Assembly (NCBI RefSeq): GCF_000814475.1
Contig: NZ_JSVC01000021.1
Coordinates: 1-64,000, forward strand
Direction: 5' to 3'
Source: Flavihumibacter solisilvae
GTDB taxonomy: Bacteria > Bacteroidota > Bacteroidia > Chitinophagales > Chitinophagaceae
DNA: 64,000 nucleotides
Positions within the stretch are counted from its first letter, which is position 1. Each line of letters starts with the position of its first letter. Below the pieces are notes generated by a model. It saw nothing but the letters and a program-made list of their open reading frames with translations, had not been told where the DNA came from and made no database searches. Position numbers and translations under genes: made by a program. Of the stretch, positions 60,405-64,000 are shown piece after piece.

Positions 60405-61412
60405 TTATTTTGAATTCAGCATTTTTTGAACCAGCTTACGGATATGGGCAGGGTCTATCTGCTCCATGCATTTAAAATGGCCTTTCGGGCACTTTTCATA
60501 TCCGATCTTGGAACAGGGTCTGCAGGGTAAGCCGTTTACTTCAACGATGTCGAATGATTGCATTTGCGGGCGGTTGTAAGACTGACCGTAATACGGGTAC
60601 ATCCCAAATGCGGGAACAGTATTGCCCCAGACAGAAATCACCGGTTTGCGAAAAGCCGCTGCTATATGCATCAGCCCGGTATCGTGACTGATAACCAGCT
60701 TTGCCTGCCGTACCAGGTCGGCTGATTCGTTGATACTGAATTTTCCGCACGCATTATAGATCTTAAAAGGATCTGTTTCGGCAAGCACATCACCTACGGC
60801 CCTGTCTTCAGGTCCGCCCAGTACGATCACCGGGTGATCAATGATGGAAACCAGTTCTTTCAGTTTATGAAGGGGAAGCCTTTTGGTGGCATGTGCGGCC
60901 CCGACCACCAGCCCGATATAACCAAGCTGGTGTGAGGCAGGAATATCCTTTTGACTGACTATTTCCGATTCCGGAATAAAATAATCCAGTCCGCCCCCGT
61001 CATTTGTCACGCCCAGTGAAGAAACCGTTTCAAGGTAACGGTCAACGATGTGCCGCTTTGGCATCAGGTTGATCTTAAAATTCGTATACAGCCATTTCTG
61101 GATATTCAGCTTGTTGAAACTTGCAGAACGGCAGTTCAGAGCACGCTTCACCCTCATGCTGCGCAGGTTATGGTGCAGGTCAACAACAAAATCAAAACCT
61201 TCCGCCTTGAGTGCCCTGACAGTCTCATCGAAGTCCTGTGATAACTCGTGAATCTTATCGATATAGGGATTCGCCCGAAGGACGGAGATAAATGACTTTT
61301 TCGTCAGGTAATGGATCTCCACGCCCGCAAGCTGTTGTTTCAGACAGCGGACTACCGGCGTCGTCAGAACGATATCTCCAATGGAAGAAAACCGGATGAC
61401 CAGGATCTTCAT
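60405..61412 (-). CDS. Glycosyltransferase family 9 (heptosyltransferase-like)
   Basis: The 335-aa GT-B enzyme begins MKILVIRFSSIGDIVLTTPVVR, which is diagnostic for ADP-heptose:LPS heptosyltransferases. A C-terminal nucleotide-sugar domain follows, with LVISHDTGLMHIAAAFRKPVISVWGNT. A cysteine-rich tail segment (LPCRPCSKIGYEKCPKGHFKCM) is typical of the Bacteroidota members. It probably extends lipid A core or another surface glycan. ATG 61412 was chosen because it starts the conserved text; it lies 10 bp after the MFS gene. Confidence 0.9.
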   Translation of the reverse strand: MKILVIRFSSIGDIVLTTPVVRCLKQQLAGVEIHYLTKKSFISVLRANPYIDKIHELSQDFDETVRALKAEGFDFVVDLHHNLRSMRVKRALNCRSASFNKLNIQKWLYTNFKINLMPKRHIVDRYLETVSSLGVTNDGGGLDYFIPESEIVSQKDIPASHQLGYIGLVVGAAHATKRLPLHKLKELVSIIDHPVIVLGGPEDRAVGDVLAETDPFKIYNACGKFSINESADLVRQAKLVISHDTGLMHIAAAFRKPVISVWGNTVPAFGMYPYYGQSYNRPQMQSFDIVEVNGLPCRPCSKIGYEKCPKGHFKCMEQIDPAHIRKLVQKMLNSK

Positions 61413-61422
61413 AATACCTTGT

Positions 61423-62652
61423 TTATACTTCCACAAAATTCAGGTCCTTGCCAAAAGTTTCTTTCGTAAAGGCAGCAGCGATGAATGTGATGACCAGGAT
61501 CACTACTGCTGTTATGATTCCGCTCTGCACAAAACCATACGATGCCTGCAGGCCGGTAAACAACAACGTGATAAGATTCAGCGACCCCCGGACCATATTT
61601 GGAACTGTTGTTGCCGCGGTAGCCCTGAGGTTTGTGCCAAACTGTTCTGCTGCCATAGTAACGAATATAGCCCAGAACCCGGTTCCGAATCCAAGCAATG
61701 CACATGCCCAGTATGCCTCATCAGTACTGGCGCCGTTCAGATTGAAGAACCAGATCATTCCGGCAATTGTCAGCCCGTAAAAAAGGTAAAGCGCTTTCTT
61801 CCTGCTCCGGAATACCTGGCTCACCAGGCCAATGGCCACGTCGCCGAGTGAGATCCCAACGTAAGCGTACATGATTGCTTTTCCAGGATCAATCTCGCCC
61901 TGAACATTCATGTGTTTTCCGAACTCCCTGGAAAAGCTCACGAGGATACCGATTACAAACCAGGTAGGCAACCCGATCAGGATGCTCAATATGTATCTTT
62001 TAAACCGGTCCGCATTATTGAAGAACATCAGGAAGTTTCCTTTGGCAACATTACTTTCTTTCACTTCCCGGAAGATGCCTGATTCCGCAACCTTAATCCG
62101 AAGGAAGAGAAGCATTATGCCGAGTCCACCGCCGATAAAGTAGCAAATCCTCCAATGAAAATGTTGCTTCATGAAATAGGCCAGAACAGCGCCCGACAGT
62201 CCTATACCGGCAACGAGAGATGTACCGACGCCGCGTTTATTCTTAGGAAGCAGTTCGCTCACCAGGGTGATACCTGCACCGAGTTCACCAGCGAGCCCGA
62301 TTCCGGAAATAAAACGGATCAGTGCATACTGGTTAACGGTCTGAACAAAGCCGTTCGCGATGTTACCAAGGGAATACAAGATGATCGATGCAAACAACAC
62401 ACTTAACCTGCCTTTTTTATCGGCAAGCACTCCCCATAAAATACCACCAATAAGCAGACCAAGCATTTGCATATTGATGATGAAAAGGCCCTGGTCACGT
62501 ACACCATCCGGTGAAAGTCCAAGATCTTTCAGGCTTTCGACCCTGATGATGCTGAACATCAGCAGATCGTAAATGTCTACAAAATACCCAAGGGCGGCGA
62601 CAATAACAGCAATGTTGAATACGGAGGTTTTCGGGGAAGGATTTTGATTCAT
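61423..62652 (-). CDS. MFS transporter
   Basis: The 409-aa product has 12 predicted helices and the MFS loop motif GVLADKKGRLSVLFASI between helices 2 and 3. ISGIGLAGELGAGITLVSELLPKNKRG around helices 4 and 5 resembles the metabolite:H+ symporter and sugar-transporter branch. Substrate is not identifiable. Its start codon overlaps the DedA-like stop by four bases (ATGA), so it is translationally coupled to that gene. Confidence 0.88.
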   Translation of the reverse strand: MNQNPSPKTSVFNIAVIVAALGYFVDIYDLLMFSIIRVESLKDLGLSPDGVRDQGLFIINMQMLGLLIGGILWGVLADKKGRLSVLFASIILYSLGNIANGFVQTVNQYALIRFISGIGLAGELGAGITLVSELLPKNKRGVGTSLVAGIGLSGAVLAYFMKQHFHWRICYFIGGGLGIMLLFLRIKVAESGIFREVKESNVAKGNFLMFFNNADRFKRYILSILIGLPTWFVIGILVSFSREFGKHMNVQGEIDPGKAIMYAYVGISLGDVAIGLVSQVFRSRKKALYLFYGLTIAGMIWFFNLNGASTDEAYWACALLGFGTGFWAIFVTMAAEQFGTNLRATAATTVPNMVRGSLNLITLLFTGLQASYGFVQSGIITAVVILVITFIAAAFTKETFGKDLNFVEV

Positions 62653-63614
62653 GATGGTTTCTTTTTACCGAAGATCAGTTTCCAGAGAACCGGGGCTGTC
62701 GTTACAAGTACGATAACGATGATGATAACTTCGAGATGGTCTTTTAACTCAAAGCCAAATTGATTCTTTACCCATATCTGAAGGAAATGACCGGCGAAGA
62801 TCATGCTGACTACCCAGGCAATACAGCCTGCAATATTGTAAAACGCAAATTTCTTTTTATCCATTCCTACTATTCCGGCAACGATGGGCGCAAATGTCCT
62901 TACGATCGGGAGGAACCTGGCAAACACAATTGCACCGCCACCATGCTTATCATAAAAATCATGCGCTTCATCAAGGTATCTTTTCTTAAAAAAGAAATTG
63001 TCTTTCCAGCGGAACATGGCTGGACCGATCTTTCTTCCGAACCAGTAGCCCACCGTATTGCCCACGATCCCTGCAAAAGAGACAAGAGACGCCAGGATAA
63101 CCAGGTTGAGCCACTCGTTGCCAATGCCTTCAAGTCCGACCGCTTTCAGGAATTCATTCGCCAGGTTAGTGCTGTAAATGCCCGCAACAAAAAGGAGACT
63201 GTCGCCCGGCAGAAAGAAACCCGCAAACAGGCCGGTTTCCGCAAAAACGATCAGCAGCAGCATCCATAACCCGCCATAAATAATATAGAACATGGGATTC
63301 AACAGGTCTTTCCAGGAAAATTCCTTGCTGAGTGTTACTGTTTTGTTTTCCGGAAGCTGGCGGTATACGAAGGAGGCGGAGTCATGCAAACTAGCGGTCA
63401 CCTGCACACGTTCATCAGGATTCAGGCTAATCGATGCATAACCTTCCTTATCTGTAGCATACTGTTGGGAACCTGATGATGTAACCAGGAAGATTTCTTT
63501 TACCGGTGACTCATACTGATTAAGAAACCTTACCCTGACCGGTTGCGCGGCAGCCGGCAGCCAGTTCATGATCACGATCAGCAATAACAGGAACCCTTTG
63601 TACTTTTTTATCAT
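62649..63614 (-). CDS. DedA family membrane protein with an extra N-terminal exported domain
   Basis: Residues 1-24 of this 321-aa protein are a cleavable-looking signal (ending AAA-Q). Residues 25-105 form a small beta domain (VRVRFLNQYESPVKEIFLVTSS to YRQLPENKTVTL). Residues 110-321 are a DedA/SNARE-associated domain with GLFAGFFLPGDSLLF, GNTVGYWFGRKIG and FARFLPIVRTFAPIVAG. DedA proteins are lipid flippases or proton-coupled transporters for undecaprenyl phosphate and phospholipids. The added domain is unusual. It is coupled to the MFS gene by a 4-bp overlap. Confidence 0.88.
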   Translation of the reverse strand: MIKKYKGFLLLLIVIMNWLPAAAQPVRVRFLNQYESPVKEIFLVTSSGSQQYATDKEGYASISLNPDERVQVTASLHDSASFVYRQLPENKTVTLSKEFSWKDLLNPMFYIIYGGLWMLLLIVFAETGLFAGFFLPGDSLLFVAGIYSTNLANEFLKAVGLEGIGNEWLNLVILASLVSFAGIVGNTVGYWFGRKIGPAMFRWKDNFFFKKRYLDEAHDFYDKHGGGAIVFARFLPIVRTFAPIVAGIVGMDKKKFAFYNIAGCIAWVVSMIFAGHFLQIWVKNQFGFELKDHLEVIIIVIVLVTTAPVLWKLIFGKKKPS

Positions 63615-63628
63615 ATCTATTCTACAGT

Positions 63629-64000
63629 TTAGCCTTCAAGTTCGCCTTCCCATTTGCTTACTACCGAAGTAGCCAGCGCATTTCCCAGTACGTTTGTCAT
63701 ACTTCTGAACATATCACAAAAATGATCGATTGGTATAATCAGTGCAATTCCTTCCGGTGGGATATTGAACATGGCGCAGGTTGCAGTCACTACTACAAGA
63801 GATGCCCGAGGTACCCCGGCAATTCCCTTACTCGTCAGCATCAGCACCAGCAGCATGGTCAGCTGTTCTCCTGTACTGAGGTGCACGCCGTAAGCCTGTG
63901 CAATCGCCAGGCTCGCAAATGTCATATACATCATGCTTCCATCCAGGTTAAAACTATAACCCAGGGGCAGGATAAATGACACGATCTTGTCGCGACAGCC
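63629..64000 (-). CDS. Dicarboxylate/amino acid:cation symporter (DAACS), 3' part
   Basis: The frame runs off the window end, so only the last 123 or so residues are visible. They contain GYSFNLDGSMMYMTFASLAIAQA, LMLTSKGIAGVPRASLVVVTATCAMF and the conserved Asp-Arg pair in PIDHFCDMFRSMTNVLGNALA. This is the core of the GltP/DctA family that imports glutamate, aspartate or C4-dicarboxylates with sodium or protons. The GTG at 63982 is an internal Val codon, not a start. It lies 14 bp upstream of the DedA gene, so it likely heads that operon. Confidence 0.9.
   Translation of the reverse strand, partial: GCRDKIVSFILPLGYSFNLDGSMMYMTFASLAIAQAYGVHLSTGEQLTMLLVLMLTSKGIAGVPRASLVVVTATCAMFNIPPEGIALIIPIDHFCDMFRSMTNVLGNALATSVVSKWEGELEG

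Noticed and set aside
63980-63982. GTG at 63982 as the start of the symporter gene
   Set aside because: The conserved family text needs several more helices upstream and the frame stays open to the window edge, so this is an internal Val codon.

Overview
The window comes from a Bacteroidota chromosome, most likely family Chitinophagaceae. This is inferred from the gene families (DUF3810, DUF2911, DUF4382, DUF6580, DUF5117/DUF4953 metalloproteases, Bacteroidota-style anti-sigma factors with carboxypeptidase-regulatory modules) and from promoter elements close to the Bacteroidota consensus TAnnTTTG. Gene density is high, and most of the window is ordinary core metabolism. I saw no prophage, CRISPR array, rRNA or tRNA gene.

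Layout. 1-4 kb: a 14-bp palindromic repeat array, a terminator, a secreted metzincin-like protease and a DUF3810 membrane protein. 4-9 kb: an acyl-CoA carboxylase carboxyltransferase, RNase HI, a GNAT acetyltransferase, an MFS transporter and an S51 peptidase. 9-12.6 kb: a DUF6580 membrane protein, manA, yraN, a cysteine-cluster protein and xerD. 12.6-17.2 kb: a von Willebrand (YfbK-like) protein divergent from an ECF sigma/anti-sigma pair, then a DUF2911 protein. 17.2-24.8 kb: a tight six-gene minus-strand operon (M14 carboxypeptidase, PIG-L deacetylase, two tiny membrane proteins of 54 and 39 aa, a sodium:solute symporter, a lipoprotein). 24.8-25.6 kb: a REP-associated tyrosine transposase (RAYT) bracketed by the same palindromic repeats seen at position 1. 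25.6-39 kb: gamma-glutamyltransferase, PspC-like protein, aconitase, a NfeD-like/flotillin pair, a 680-bp sparse region, a membrane protein with a NarL-type two-component system, a second gamma-glutamyltransferase homologue and a DUF4382 lipoprotein. 39-50 kb: a LysM protein, an rRNA methyltransferase, the three-subunit transhydrogenase, a methyltransferase-folA-thyA cluster, free-methionine-R-sulfoxide reductase, a coiled-coil protein and proline dehydrogenase. 50-58 kb: a dipeptide epimerase, a thioesterase, a PlsC-like acyltransferase, hxpB, accC-accB-efp and a BlaR1/BlaI-type pair. 58-64 kb: a thioredoxin-like protein, malate dehydrogenase, an octapeptide-repeat protein, a heptosyltransferase-like GT9, an MFS transporter, a DedA fusion and a partial dicarboxylate/glutamate symporter cut by the window end.

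How the genes fit together. Secreted or periplasmic peptide and glycan handling is well represented: the metzincin, M14, S51, two gamma-glutamyltransferases, the PIG-L deacetylase and the L-Ala-D/L-Glu epimerase. Uptake systems (SSS, MFS, DAACS) lie among them. The main candidate for a little-described system is the RAYT with its flanking and dispersed ACCCGACGGGT palindromes. Others are an elongation factor P whose tip loop looks like the Arg32 type, fragments of TonB-receptor plug sequence in a vWA protein, an anti-sigma factor and a BlaR1-like protein, a translationally coupled 39-aa membrane peptide in front of a symporter, and a secreted protein with ten octapeptide repeats.
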